In this document: piece after piece, positions 22,927-34,378 of the stretch | Position numbering within the stretch: the first letter of the stretch is position 1 | Layout: the number at the start of each line of letters is the position of its first letter | Assembly: GCA_950022655.1 (NCBI GenBank) | Contig: OX465584.1 | Coordinates: 59,646,841 to 59,710,840 of the forward strand | Reading direction: 5' to 3' | Length of the DNA: 64,000 nucleotides | Source: Alentia gelatinosa | Taxonomy: Eukaryota > Annelida > Polychaeta > Phyllodocida > Polynoidae | The notes under the pieces: generated by a model | Told to the model about the DNA's origin: nothing | Seen by the model: the letters and a program-made list of their open reading frames with translations, nothing else | Database searches by the model: none | Translations under genes and position numbers: made by a program

Positions 22927-23658
22927 GCAGTAATTTTTCCAAGCCTTACCTCGTAATTTTGACTTATTCCCACCGGAACATAATTTCCCTCTATTCACAC
23001 CTGAAACCATCAATTAGTTCCCAACCATCGTTTCATGTGCCACAGATTCTACCGACTACCAGCGAAATGTGATCTCACTGCATTCTCTCAAGGAAAGGAG
23101 ATTGGAAAACTACAGTTCTAAATTATGTATTCAATATTGTTAGAAACAAACCTTAACGATAGAAGTACATCTGTGTAGAGAAATACAAAAAATAGCAGGA
23201 TTCAGTTAAATATTGCACGAGAATCTCACTCTCGTGGCCCTTCAGTCCCCATGCCTAGGTCTGGTTCACTCTGTCTCTATGTACGGGAAAAACTCCAAGT
23301 GGGTCCGGCAAAATTCTAACGTTTTAAATGCGGTAGGTAATAAGTATACATATAGAATGGATCTGGTGTAGTTGAGTGAGCACAAAAAGAAGAAAAACAC
23401 TGTTATTTCCAAGGGCCCAGACATGAAAACCAATCCATGTAGGATTGATGTCCGGTGCCTCTTTTATTGAACATCCTTATGCTTGCATTATTTTCAAGCT
23501 CTATGACTGAAACGTCGAGTACATTACAGAAACCAAATGACCATGAGTGTCATATGACAACAGAAGTGATATGTACAATTTTTTATTCAGTTCAATAAAA
23601 GAAAATATTCCCCCCCCAAAAAAAAAAAAAAAAAAAGCTAATCAATAAAATGATCAAT

Positions 23659-23713
23659 GCCCGGAGATTCTGGCATATCAGAATCTCCGGGAGAAGATTC
23701 TGGAAAAATAGCC
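23659..23713. repeat. short dispersed hairpin, GGAGATTCTGGCATRTCAG
   Basis: CCCGGAGATTCTG and CAGAATCTCCGGG are perfect inverted arms around GCATAT, followed by AGATTCTGGAAAAATAG. A second copy with the same downstream block is at 45674-45726. Confidence 0.6.
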
Positions 23714-23749
23714 CCTCTGGATTTTGAGGTCAACTAAAATTGAATGTTA

Positions 23750-24164
23750 GAGGGTGCGTCCACCAACCACGACAAGGCTACGACAAGTGCCGACATGAAA
23801 GTTCCAATCGCAGCCTTGTAGCAGCCTTGTCGTGAGAAGAGCATTGTCGGGACAGCGGTGTCAGGGCGTGTCGTAGACGTTGCCGGTTTCCGTAAAAAAG
23901 GCGCCCATGGTTCCGACTCACTACGACAGTGATATCGAGGAAACCACAATACTCCATGACAAAGGCCTAGTCGTAGCAAAAATCCGACAACCTCCCGACA
24001 AGCTTTGTGTCGCCGCCTGTCGGGGCCTTGTCGTAGCCTCTTGTCGGGAACTAGGGTCCACCAACCACAACAAGGCTACGACACGCCTTCCAATCGTAGA
24101 GCTGTCGTGGACCTTGTCGGAAAGCCGTTGTCGCAGCCCTGTCGTGGTTGGTGGACGCACCCTC
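23750..24164. mobile_element. Harbinger-like miniature element, GAGGGTGCGTCCACC type, copy 1
   Basis: The left end GAGGGTGCGTCCACCAACCA and the right end TGGTTGGTGGACGCACCCTC are perfect inverted repeats. TTA flanks both sides (23747-23749 and 24165-24167), matching the TWA duplication of PIF/Harbinger elements. The inside is full of direct and inverted CGACAAGGCTACGACA blocks. Confidence 0.8.
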
Positions 24165-24214
24165 TTATTTTGATGTTGATTAACTAAAGTTAATAATATT
24201 GATCTCATTTATTA

Positions 24215-24670
24215 TCATGAATCAAAGGTATCATATTGAGAGCTGCCGGAAGCCGAGCCGGGGTTAGCCACGGGCCGCTGGTGTGGATTCATAGAAAATA
24301 ATTCAAAGTTTGATAACTTTGGATCCAATTTAGATATTCGAAAACAGTTTTCAGATCCATTATCACCTCTGTCTCCCCTACAAATCGGTATAGCAAAGCA
24401 CTTGTAAATCGGACTAGGGGATAGGTAGCATCGATGTTCAAATGGCCTTCTCAGAATCGGGAACAGTCGGTGAAGTGCGTACAGCGACACGATTATGATC
24501 GGGCAGAGTCGGTGTTTACCCCCACGCTAGTAATGCCCGACCCGATTAAAATCGGGTCTGTGAAGTGCGTACAGAGACCCGATTCTGACCCGATTCTGAC
24601 CGACCCGACGGATTCGTCGGGCACAGGTGTGATCGTACACAATGGTCGGGTCGCTGTCTTATAGGCTTTA
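24215..24670. repeat. block with repeated ACCCGATTCTGACC and TGAAGTGCGTACAG motifs
   Basis: GTGAAGTGCGTACAG occurs twice (about 24471 and 24571), and GACCCGATT-type units occur at least five times. The build suggests a GC-rich miniature element; clear ends were not found. Confidence 0.35.
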
Positions 24671-24906
24671 TCCGCTGGGCCTATAAAGTGAAGCTAGTCG
24701 GCTTCATAGCAACGTATCAGTTAGCATTGGAGGATTGGGTCCATGATCGCAATCAATATGTCTATGATACCCGTTTAGATTATCCAAAATAACATACATG
24801 GATTGCATCATATCCTACGGTATTTACAACGCCAAATTAGTGGTTGTTAGTACAATGCTGTAGTTTGTTCAAAACAACCACGCGACTATTAGAAGATCCT
24901 TGCCAG

Positions 24907-25335
24907 TGGTCTGCTGGGGTGGACAGAAATTACCAATCTGTTCACCTTCTTGGTCGCCTCGCCTCCTCGTGGTGCAGACTGGATATGCTTGCATGCAAGC
25001 ATAACTAAAGCGACCAGGGTGGGTGGGGAGTTAGCTCAGTGGTAAAGAGCACAGGACTTTGTTGATTCGGGTCCCACTGCAGCCACTTTTCTCCTACACT
25101 GCCCAGCAGTGGTAGATTTACTGCTATATCAAAGGCCAATCCTTCTCATGCCATGTCTATGTGGTGTGGGAAGTAAAAGAACTCTCACCTCGGTAAATGT
25201 ATAGGGGTGGGATTTCTTCCTAAATTCATTTCATAGATTCGATCACCACCCTAGTGGTGTAAAAGAACCTTGAGAAAGTCTGGTGAGAACCTTCAATGGT
25301 TAACTGGACGTTAAATCAAACCCACAAACCCACAA
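24907..25335 (+). mobile_element. tRNA-derived SINE, copy 1
   Basis: An internal RNA polymerase III promoter is visible: an A box in TTAGCTCAGTGGTAAAG (25031-25047) and a B box in GATTCGGGTCCCACT (25064-25078). The body ends with CTCATAGATTCGATCACC and a GGACGTTAAATC tail. It is preceded by a 120-base block (GGTCTGCTGGGGTGGACAG onward) that is duplicated in front of the second copy too, so it belongs to the unit. Confidence 0.75.
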
Positions 25336-25396
25336 AATCCTTGCCAGTATCGCCTATGTAAATCTCAATGGTAGTCCTTTATTCAATATCAATCTT

Positions 25397-25793
25397 GGAG
25401 GGGGCGTCCACCAACTACGACAAGGCTACGATAAGCGACGACAAGAAAGTTCAAATCAGCACTTGTCGGGGCCTTGTCGTAAGAAGTGGGGGCTTTACGA
25501 CAGCGTTGTTGGAGGGTGTCAAGAAGTGCACGCTCCACCAAAATTAACTATCGTAGACCTCTGCGACACGCTCCCAACATACCATGGCACTCCACAACAA
25601 AGGTCAAGTCGTGGGAAAAAATCGAACATGTTTGATATTGTTGTAGCCTTGTCAGAAGGCTCCCGACAAGCTTCCAATCGTGGCCTTGTCATGGCCTTGT
25701 CGGGAACTGGGGTCCACCAACCACGACAAAGCCTCCAATTGTCAATTGTGGACGCTTGTTGTAGCCTTGTCGTGGTTGGTGGACGCCCCCCTT
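25397..25793. mobile_element. Harbinger-like miniature element, GGGGGCGTCCACC variant, copy 2
   Basis: Ends GGGGGCGTCCACCAACTACG and CGTGGTTGGTGGACGCCCCC are inverted, and the inner CGACAAGGCTACGA and TTGTCGTAGCC-type blocks match copy 1. The flanks are TTG and TTA, so the target duplication is not exact. A partial third copy with only the right end lies immediately after, at about 25838-25924. Confidence 0.7.
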
Positions 25794-25837
25794 TAAGAGC
25801 ATCCCCTGACACGCCCTGACAGCACTGTCATAAAGCC

Positions 25838-25937
25838 CTGCTTCTTACGACAAGGCTGCGACAAGCGCCGATTGGAACCTTCTTGTCGGCACTTGTCGTA
25901 GCCTTGTCGTGGTTGGTGGACGCCCCCCCCCCCCCCA
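25838..25937. mobile_element. partial Harbinger-like element plus C-run
   Basis: CTTGTCGTGGTTGGTGGACG with a run of C repeats the right end of the preceding element. The left end is missing. The C-run is 14 bases or so and may be hard to sequence accurately. Confidence 0.5.
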
Positions 25938-25997
25938 GTCTTGCCCTCATACCTCCCGCCCGCACTTTAGGTGTGGAAGATTGGAATTCCATAGATG

Positions 25998-26623
25998 TGA
26001 TGCCCCAGTCACACTGGCGTAAAAAACGGCGTTTTTCCGTGTACGCACGTCTACGTTCTTCTACGCATTTTGGAATCTCAAAATATGCCGCAAAACGCTG
26101 CAATACGCGGAGATGCGTAAAGGAAAGTCGGAATGCGCCGAAAAACGCCACAATGCGTACAGAAGCGTAGATAAGCGTTGATGAATGTTGAGAAGCGTAC
26201 TAAAACATTAATGCCCCAGTCACACTGGCGTAAAATTTGGCGTTTCTTCTACCTATTTGAATTGTTGGGGACCACATATTGCCTACGGATTTGGAACGTA
26301 TCTCTTTGCGTTTCTTTAACGTTTTAGTACGCTTCTCAACGTTCATCAACGTTCATCAACACTTATCTACGCATCTGTACGCATTGTGGCGTTTTTCGGC
26401 GCATTCCGACTTTCCTTTACGCATCTCTGCGTTTTCCCGCGCATCGCCGCGCATTTTTAGATTTCAAAATGCGTAGAAGAACGTAGAGGTGCGTACACGG
26501 AAAAACGGCGTTTTTTGCGAAAGCAAACAAATACGTTCCAAATCCGTAGCTAATACGTGGTCTCCAACAATTCAAATACGTAGAAGAAACGTCGAATTTT
26601 ACGCCAGTGTGACTGGGGCATAA
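25998..26623. mobile_element. nested or foldback element, ATGCCCCAGTCACACTGGCG type
   Basis: ATGCCCCAGTCACACTGGCG stands at about 25998 and again at about 26211, and its inverse TACGCCAGTGTGACTGGGGC ends near 26623. The interior carries long inverted stretches (ACGGCGTTTTTCCGTGTACG against CGTACACGGAAAAACGGCG). This is best read as one TIR element inserted in another copy of itself. Confidence 0.65.
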
Positions 26624-26849
26624 GGTTGTAAACACTGATCCATGTTTGAACGGGCGATGGCCTAACTAAACAGCGACCTGCTAGGGCGTAGTATATGTAC
26701 AGTTTGCATTCTTCCTTTGCTATGAATGCGTCATGATCGTTGAGGTCTGTTTTTTTAAGTCAGAGCAGGCTATCGGGTTGAACACAGTCTCCAGGAGAGG
26801 AATCTTAAACATACCGCCGAGGATGTAAGTATAGTTGGTAATATCAAGA

Positions 26850-27085
26850 AACGTCACGAGTTTGAGTCTGAGTTTATTTATGCCACGCATTTTGTTGGCT
26901 CCATAATTTCATGAGTCGAAGACGAGTGACATTACGGAGCCAACAAGATGAGTGTACACACTAAAATAATGGGCAACAAATAGGATATAGACCATGGAGA
27001 ACGGACTGCAATATTTGAAGGGGCATGGAGAGCGAGATCCTCATGTTAAGCCTATGGACATTTATTCCAGGGGTGAGATAAATCG
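26850..27085. mobile_element. bipartite hairpin miniature element, inverse orientation
   Basis: The hairpin at about 26855-26965 (TTTTGTTGGCTCCATAAT against ATTACGGAGCCAACAAGA) has the loop GAGTCGAAGACGAGTG. The body at 26988-27085 contains CATGTTAAGCCTATGGAC and ends CAGGGGTGAGATAAA, the inverse of 13771-13860. Confidence 0.6.
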
Positions 27086-27157
27086 GTCTATTTGAACCTA
27101 AGCAGTTGAAAAAAGAAAAAAGGAACATTGAAAGACTGGATATGTAACTGTGTCCAT

Positions 27158-27161
<4 letters not shown>

Positions 27162-27241
<80 letters not shown>
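27162..27241. repeat. (TA)n microsatellite
   Basis: About 80 bases of uninterrupted TA. Confidence 0.95.
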
Positions 27242-27244
<3 letters not shown>

Positions 27245-27369
27245 TAAAGGTATGTATATATATGTATATTGTTATAATATACTCTAACAGATTATGGAAA
27301 CTAGAAACGTTAAATATGTGAATATCTAGATTTTGGTACTGTTTGGTAATGTTTATAATATATCTTATA

Positions 27370-27670
27370 TTTACTATATACCCATGCCGTATATACGCAC
27401 CGTTTCGCCAGATAACGTAAATATACTGTACGGACCACTGGTCCGTACACTAAAATACGGACTACCTTGCCAAGCACGTTTATTAACATATCGGTTGTTA
27501 AAAATTAAATTAATGATTTCTTTTTAAATTTTGGGTATGTAGTAAATATATAACGTCCAACCATGCTTGTACAAGTCACAGAACTCGATGATAATTTATG
27601 GAAACCGTAAATTACCATCTCGTTCTGTGACTTGTACAGCATGTTCAGGACGTTCTATATAAGTAATCCA
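27370..27670. repeat. hairpin element related to 15092-15420 in inverse order
   Basis: ACCCATGCCGTATATACGCA, GCACCGTTTCGCC and the palindrome ACTGTACGGACCACTGGTCC are followed by a hairpin with arms CTTGTACAAGTCACAGAAC and GTTCTGTGACTTGTACAG. The two parts appear in opposite order and strand at 15092-15420. Confidence 0.5.
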
Positions 27671-28161
27671 CATTCAATTTAATTTGTTACATGTATGTAG
27701 TGTTCTTCTCCAGAAATAAGGTGGTGATGATGGTAGACCGCATTGTATTGGTACAGGCGAATCATTTCCAATAAAATATATTAAAAAAAATATATTCAAT
27801 TAAAAATGTTTATGGTGAATGATTCTACAAAAAAAATGAGTGAAATATAAAACGTTTTTAACCAGTTTGTCTCCACCCATCTGGTGAATATGTTAATTTA
27901 CTTTTCTTTAATTATACAGAAAATACACATTATTCATTAAATTCTCTAAAATTTTCTTATGTGAAATTAGTCTTTTTTAGAATTCATTTATATTCTATTA
28001 TGCTCTGGAGCAAAGGCTAGAACGATGAGCACCATTTTATAAATTAGGTATGTGTTCTACAAGACTTTGAGATCAACATATTCAATTTACAAGAAAATTG
28101 CATCGGTTTTAATGTTTAAGGTGAATTATACATTTAAGTGCTCTGCACCACTCAGAACGAA

Positions 28162-29166
28162 TACTGGAGAACTCGACCCGTAACGAACTCGACCCATAAC
28201 GAACTCGACCCGTTTCCACTTAAAATTCAGAACAGCAAGACCAAAAAAGAAGTCAAATATTATCTGGCTGGACACTTGTAGTCTTTATGGCGAAAATATA
28301 GTGACGTCCTTACGGACATCTTTATAACAATGTACGATGGATGTCTGAAAAACACACCTCGGTGAGAGACTTCTCTATTCAATAAATTAATAAAAAAAAA
28401 CGGACTCGACCCATGGCGAACTTGATCCGTTTTAAGAACTCGACCCGTAACAAACTCGACCCGTTTTAATTCAAGTAACTCATTACAACTGTGGATAAAC
28501 ACTATGTTTAGTAGTTTACGGAAACTGGCTTATTGTCTTCGTACGTCAAAAATACGCAGTGAAATTATTGATCCCATACATCCCGATGCCGTAGGCAGAG
28601 GGATGTATGGGATCAATAATTTTACCAAGTATTTTGACGTACGAAGACAGTCAGCCTGTTTTCGTATTATTATATACCTAAAAATGGCGAAATGTTACCT
28701 AGTCACGTGGTCACATACCCCGTACGTCACAGTGTGCCGTACGGATATAAATACGCCATGGGTAGGAGCGGGCAGTATAAGTAGTTGATACAGCCATAGG
28801 TATATAATAATAAGTAGGATGTCTTGGCTTCAAATTTAGTCTTCTCTGTGTAAGAAAATAAACAGAAAAGCCTTCCCTTAACCCTATCCCTATCCCTAAC
28901 CCTGACCCTAACCTATCCCTATCCTATCCCTATCCCTAACCCTATCGACAACCTTAATCCTATAACTAAACATAACTGGATTTGTTTTCTATATCTGCTG
29001 GTTTATTCATCTAAAAGCTAACTAGTCTGACCTTTACTTCTACATGCATATGGAAATATCTCATTCATAAGTATCTGAAACGAGTTCTCCTATCTATTTT
29101 TCCAAAACGGACTGAGTCCTCACGACAACTACGGGTTGAGTTCGTTTCGGGTCAAGTTCTCCAGTA
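28162..29166. mobile_element. 1-kb TIR element with ACTCGACCCG repeats
   Basis: TACTGGAGAACTCGACCCG at the left and GGGTCAAGTTCTCCAGTA at the right are inverted ends. Internal AACTCGACCCGTAACGAACT units occur near both ends. A long hairpin (28510-28665, arms GTCTTCGTACGTCAAAAATA and the reverse complement) and a short telomere-like stretch lie inside. The ends share TA, which could be a TA target duplication. Confidence 0.55.
28874..28960. repeat. short telomere-like stretch, CCCTAA/CCCTAT
   Basis: About 85 bases of CCCTAA and CCCTAT units with gaps, similar in composition to 7461-7757 but inside a TIR element. Confidence 0.75.
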
Positions 29167-29212
29167 ACCCACAGACGATTGGCAGTGGCACTTAACCCTT
29201 TCCTGGTCTGCT

Positions 29213-29605
29213 GGGGTGGACAGAAATTACCAATCTGTTCACCCTCTTGGTCGCCTCGCCTCCTCGTGGTGCAGACTGGATATGCTTGCACGCAAGCATA
29301 ACTAAAGCGACCGGGGTGGGTGGGGAGATGGCTCAGTGGTAAAGAGCACAGGACTTTGTTGATTCAGATCCCATTGCAGCTACTTTTCTCCTTCACCCCC
29401 ACGCAGTGGTAGATTTACTGCTATATCAAAGGCCAATCCTTCTCATACCATGTTTATGTGGTGTGGGAAGTAAAAGAACTCTCACCTCGGTAAATGTGTA
29501 GGGGTGGGATTTCTCCTACATTCATCTCATAGATTCGATCAAACCTAAAGTAAGTCTAATTGAACAAATTGGACGTTAAACTACCAAAACAAACAAAAAA
29601 ACAAA
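29213..29605 (+). mobile_element. tRNA-derived SINE, copy 2
   Basis: Same unit as 24907-25335: the GGTCTGCTGGGGTGGACAG leader, an A box in ATGGCTCAGTGGTAAAG (29330-29346), a degraded B box in GATTCAGATCCCATT, CTCATAGATTCGATC, a GGACGTTAAAC tail and an AAACAAACAAA end. The B box differs from copy 1 at key bases, so this copy is probably silent. Confidence 0.75.
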
Positions 29606-29619
29606 CAAAAACTGCGCTG

Positions 29620-30290
29620 CATAGGACCAAATACACACCCTGAAATACGCTGCTGCAGTACCATTTCCACCCATGTAGTACGCTGGAGCTACACGATAGC
29701 CAGAGTGATACCATTATATCACACCTTCATGATACTCCAAATTAATCAGGATTTTACATGATAGTAATGATATCTAACTATGATATCGTTTTACATAGGT
29801 AGGGAAATATCATCAATATATTCGCATTATTACATTAATAAAATAGCAATTGATTCAATATAGGAAATGATGGGTCGGATATGAAATGATCATACTTATA
29901 AAATTAATATTGAACATTGTTTAACTCTAGTATCAATTTTATGTTGTTTATGTTGTTAGTAGACTAGTTATTATTCCCAACCAAATTTGTGTAATCGATT
30001 AATTATAGGGGTAGGGCAAAGCCATGAAAATCAACTTATACAGTTGAGGCAATTGCCCCCTTTATTGTGTCCAACAAGTTTCAAGAAAACCAAACCGATT
30101 CACGGGAAAACTCATTGTACAAAATTGGATTCAATAAAGAAAGTTGAAAAAAAGAAAAAAAAAAGAAAAAAAAAGCCTCAAGGCATCATAGCGTACTACG
30201 CCCGGGAATGCCTCCAGGCATCATGGCGTGCTATACCTGGGAATGCCTCCAGGCATCCTAGAGTAGTTAAAGGGTTAAGGTACGTTAAGA
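29620..30290. other. AT-rich DNA with a short GCCTCCAGGCATC repeat
   Basis: No gene is visible up to 30120. An A-rich run at 30150-30175 is followed by three units of the type GGAATGCCTCCAGGCATC, ending in GTTAAAGGGTTAA. The same motif is at 49800-49888. Confidence 0.4.
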
Positions 30291-30721
30291 GTTAATTTGA
30301 AATGTCATAGATCTGTGTATATTTAACTCCACCAAGCTAGTTATATACTCAAGTACCTGTAATTGAAATATAACAATATAATACACCAACCCTGAGAGTA
30401 ACGCAGGCCAAGTGCGTCATATATCAAAAGAGGGTTGAGTGTAACAGCGGTATATTATGGAATTTAACGACATATCACGTTCACTGGTCTTCCAGCGATC
30501 TTCCACGCAGTAGTCACACTGACTGTACAACACACAACATCAGAGAAAATACAGGACAAGAGACTTTTAACATTGAGCATTACATCAGGCAAGTACAGTT
30601 GACAAGACAAGACAGGGCAAGGTTATACTTGATTATACTTGAATAACATTTCTACAGTCTATTAGACCAGATGAACTTAATACATAATCACACACATATA
30701 TCGGTCTTTTGACCTGGGTCT

Positions 30722-30925
30722 TCATTCTAATATATTTCCAATCTCTGTCTTAACTTTATTCTTTAAAATATATTTTGTTCTTATCATTTTAGTGTCTTGA
30801 CTTAACCTGTTCCAATATTTTTCTCCAACATACAGCGGTGAGTGTCTAAATTTCTCAATTTTTGGATATGGCATTTTAAATCTTATTTTATGCTCACTTC
30901 TGGTTCTTTTTTCATCTAACACCAC
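30722..30925 (-). pseudogene. LINE-2 ORF2, C-terminal domain
   Basis: RSEHKIRFKMPYPKIEKF followed by HSPLYVGEKYWNRLSQD matches the last part of LINE-1 ORF2 (KIKIKV...SPLYQGVKYWDRL). The 3' untranslated region follows to about 30530. A foreign 245-base piece separates it from the rest of the protein. Confidence 0.75.
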
Positions 30926-31168
30926 TGCGCCGTGAGGTCAAGCGAACTCAGACGCATGGTTGAACGCCGGCGGCACACACCGAGCGCTTGCATCCACTGA
31001 AACACGCCGCTGAGGGTCACATGCACGCCTCAGCCAATCACACACACCAAAAGTAGGGTACGCAGCAGGACGCGGGAACCTCCCCGTGTCTGCTTCCCCT
31101 GTCTCTCTATTACTTGGTCGCAAGTGGTGGGAAGAGGAAGAGATTTGTGATACACCCCGTCTTCATAC
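30923..31168. mobile_element. unidentified insert in LINE-2 with target duplication
   Basis: TCTTTTTTCATCTA occurs on both sides (about 30907-30920 and 31173-31186), and the LINE reading continues across the gap. The insert is GC-rich, unlike the LINE, and has no poly-A, TIR or open frame that I recognise. A 13- to 14-base duplication at a T-rich site fits insertion by LINE machinery, so a SINE-like or processed-transcript origin is possible. Confidence 0.55.
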
Positions 31169-31406
31169 ATTATCTTTTTTCATCTAGCTCGAATATGTGT
31201 TCATCACTCACAGCCCACCATTTCATCATTACTAACAAATGTAGTGCTCTTCTTCTATCTAATGCTCTCACTTTACATTGTTCGTGGAGTTGCTCAACAT
31301 GCATGTCAACCGCTTTTTTTTTATTCCAATCGCTATTCTTAAAGTTTTATTCATTAATACTTGAAGTCTTTCTCTATTTCGCTGCGAGGTACACAAATAC
31401 ACAAAA

Positions 31407-32733
31407 TCAGAATACTCGATTATTGGTAAAATCATCTGTTTTGCTATTTTCTAAAGTTAACAAATGTTTTATTTTCCTTAGTCTAAAAAGTCGCTTATTA
31501 ACTTCTTTGGTTACTGTTTCAACTTGTTCATTAAAACTTACTTTGTCATCTATGTACACTCCCAGGTATTTATAAATTCTTACTGGTTTCAATATATTCC
31601 TACCCATGTTAATTTCCAATGTCCTGTCGAGAGCTTTCCTATTCCCTATCCACGTTATCTTTGTTTTCGTATAGTTTATCCTTAATTTATGTCTAATAGT
31701 CCAATTATTTATTTCTGCAAGATCTTCTTCCATTTTTCTAACTAATTCTAACTGATTTTTTTCCACTAACTACTAGAACACATTCATCAGCATATAAAAT
31801 CATTTTCCCAAGTGAAATCACTCTACTTAAATTATTAATAAAAATCACAAACAACACCCCACATTTAGTTGCCATTTCATCAGATATAATATTATTTAGT
31901 TTGGTTTTACAATTTCTTTCTGTTAAATAATTTTTAATCATATTAACCATAATTAAATTTATTTCAATTTCTGTTAGTCTATTTATTGATATTCTATGAT
32001 CGACACTATCAAATGCCTTATGAAAGTCTAGATAAGCAATTTAAATTATTTTTCTCTGATTTAAATTTCTGAAGATCTCTTCCAATAAGACAAAAACAGC
32101 TTGGGCTGTTGAACGCTCAGGCATAAAACCATATTGATTAGAATCTATTATCCCATAAACCAAGCTCGGTGGCCAAGTGGTAGGGTGTTCGCCTCGAGCA
32201 TGGGAGGTCGTGGGTTCAAACACTGGTCGGGTCATACCAAAGACTTACACAAAAATGGTACCCACTGCCCATTCAGTTTAATACCCACCATTAGAATGAG
32301 GAGTAGGGGCAAGGGCCGGAGTGGAAGAACGGCTCTATAGCCGAATTCGGTGATTGTGAACACACAATATTCCCTAATGAAAATTACCCCCCCCCCCCCA
32401 AAAAAAATAAATCATTGGCAATACCGTTATCAGTCTCCAATTACTGAAATTGCGCAGATCTCCCTCTTTTGGTATAGGGGTTATGGTTCCATTTTTCAAT
32501 ATTGTAGGAAAGATCTTATTTTTTAGACTATAGTTTATTAGCCAAGTTAATATCTCAGGTTTTATTAACAAAATTCTTTTTAACGTTTCAGATTTTATAT
32601 AACTAAAGCCAGTTGCTTTACCATTATCTAAATCTTTTATTACCCTAATGTTATCACTCTTATTTATTTCCTCGATTTGGATATCATCGTCCAATATAAC
32701 ATATTCTTCTTCGAGTTGTTCTGTCTCTCCCAC
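31407..32733 (-). pseudogene. LINE-2 ORF2, reverse transcriptase pieces
   Basis: Pieces in order are NGKATGFSYIKSETLKR and WRLITVLPM (32374-32733), NQYGFMPERSTAQAVF and LDFHKAFDSVDHR (31980-32160), KCGVLFVIFINNL and ILYADECVLVV (31738-31950), then KTKITWIGN and IYKYLGVYIDD (31407-31766). The catalytic box reads YADE with one Asp changed to Glu. Several frameshifts and a SINE separate the pieces. The copy is dead. Confidence 0.75.
32160..32373 (+). mobile_element. tRNA-derived SINE with CCAAAGACTT/ATGGTAC block
   Basis: The A box is in TGGCCAAGTGGTAGGGTG (32172 onward) and the B box in GTGGGTTCAAACACTGG (32210 onward). The following CATACCAAAGACTTACAC with AAAATGGTACCCACTGCCC resembles the conserved central domain of metazoan SINEs often called Meta-domain SINEs, from memory. 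It sits inside the reverse transcriptase of LINE-2. Confidence 0.7.
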
Positions 32734-32790
32734 ATCTGACTCACTAATTCCTATAGTACAAAAATGTTTGTTTATATCATTAGCTAACTT

Positions 32791-33600
32791 TTATAGGTTC
32801 TCTCCTGTTTTAACCGGGTAATTTTTATTCATACTTTCTCCTGTCCAATATTTATTCAGAATTCTCCAAAATCTCTTAGGTGTTTTTTGATTTTGTACCA
32901 GACTCTTTTGAATCTGTTGTCCTAGGAATCTTTTGATTCCTCTACTAATACCTGTTGTAAGTCTTCTTATTTCTTTCAAGGTCTTTATCCCAGCATCTGC
33001 TTCCATGGTATTTTGTGAAATTGTCTTTAGTAATCTTCTGCGTTTTTCAATACTAACATTAACTGATTTTGGTAGTTGTAATTTATTCTTTGTTCTAACT
33101 CCTCTAGTTTTTACTGGACAAGTACTGTCCATAAAAATCTGCAATCTGTTTATGAAATATTCACACGGTTTATTTTCACTAGTAATGTCATCTTCTTCAA
33201 CATCAAATATTTTTTGTAAGTGTTCATCTTTTAAATTCTTTATATCTCTGTACTTTATAAATTCTGTATGTTTATTGTCCTTTATCTTTTTTCTAATGGC
33301 AAATATCATAACATGGTCAGATAAATAATAATTAACATTTCCCGAGCGTTCCACAAATCTACTATTGGTATAAATATGTGATCTATCTTACTTGAACCTG
33401 CGTTATGTAGAAAGGTTTTTTCTGTATCTAAAATGTTCAGATTATTCTCTAATAAAAAGTTAGTCATTTTTCTGTATTTAGGACATCTTTTTGCGTTTGC
33501 ATTGATATTCATATCTCCTATTAACCAGAATTCAAATTTTCTATACTTTCTTTCTTTCATTAAGTTCTCCAAGAAATCAAAGCAACCACTTACATTATCA
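32791..33600 (-). pseudogene. LINE-2 ORF2, endonuclease C-terminus and linker
   Basis: It resumes with VPGDNVSGCFDFLENL and then IGDMNINANAKRCPKY (the Asp-Asn pair of the endonuclease), SSKIDHIFIP and NVNYYLSDHVMIFAIRKK. A frameshift lies near 33330. The linker up to 32791 is basic and ends in PKRFWRILNKYW, the counterpart of PKKFWREINKFW in LINE-1. Confidence 0.75.
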
Positions 33601-34378
33601 CCTGGGACCTGTTTCACTAGTTTCGTGACATGTCTAGATGGTGTGACATGTCTAGATTTTTTTTTTTTTTTTTTTTTTTTATTCATGTAGACAGTTACAT
33701 TCGCCTATCTAGGCGTTCTTCCATGTAGTCGAAAAAGAAGATGAAAGTAAATGACAGAAACATTTCTTTACTTATTTCGAACTTAGGGTCATGAATCCCA
33801 AAAGTCCGGATTAGATTCTTTCACTTAAGGTAATTCTTTAACATATATACATATACATATACAAACATAAATACAGGTACAGGAGGTGGTTGGAGAATAG
33901 CATACTATTAGTCACATAAAGATATTTGCGCCATATGAGTATTATTTTCATTTTTAATATTAGAGAGTTTTTCCTATGTTTAGAACTGTGACCAACGTCA
34001 TATGACCATTGGTTATGCCGAAAAATTGTTTATTCATGGTAGTTTAAATTATCTACTTTCTTAATAACTTGCTTGAAATATCTTGTTGTTTCAATTTTTT
34101 GCACATCTTTCGATAACTGATGGTGTCCGGTTTCATAAGAACTATACATTAAACTTCATTTTGTGCGTTCTTGCTTGCACTGTTGGTGCTGCTTTTCATG
34201 TCTGTCTTCACTTTTGTCACAAAACTAGTGAAACATGTCCATGATGTGTAGATTTGTCTAATTCCTATGTTTGGGGTCTGTCTTTTCCTAAGGGCAGCTA
34301 CTTGTGTTGTCACAAAACCAGACAACCCAATCTGTCTGTATGGTGTCACAGACATGTCACGAAACTAGTGAAACAGGT
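33600..34378. mobile_element. TIR element, GGGACCTGTTTCA type, copy 1, carrying a LINE tail
   Basis: Ends GGGACCTGTTTCACTAGTTT and AAACTAGTGAAACAGGT are inverted. Sequence from 34160 to 34378 matches the element at 41255-41594 in inverse order (GCACTGTTGGTGCTGCTTTT; TTGGGGTCTGTCTTTTCC). Its interior is interrupted by the LINE fragment at 33658-34150. It replaced part of the LINE-2 endonuclease. Confidence 0.7.
33658..34150 (-). mobile_element. LINE-3: short 5'-truncated LINE tail with poly-A
   Basis: The T-run at 33658-33680 is the poly-A end. On the minus strand, 34020-34150 reads SSYETGHHQLSKDVQKIETT and then RYFKQVIKKVDNLNYHE before a stop, which aligns with the last residues of LINE-1 ORF2. 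The truncation is of the usual 5' kind. Confidence 0.65.

Noticed and set aside
25031..25080. A true tRNA gene
   Set aside because: A and B boxes are present but there is no cloverleaf with anticodon and acceptor stems; the unit is repeated with a SINE body and tail.
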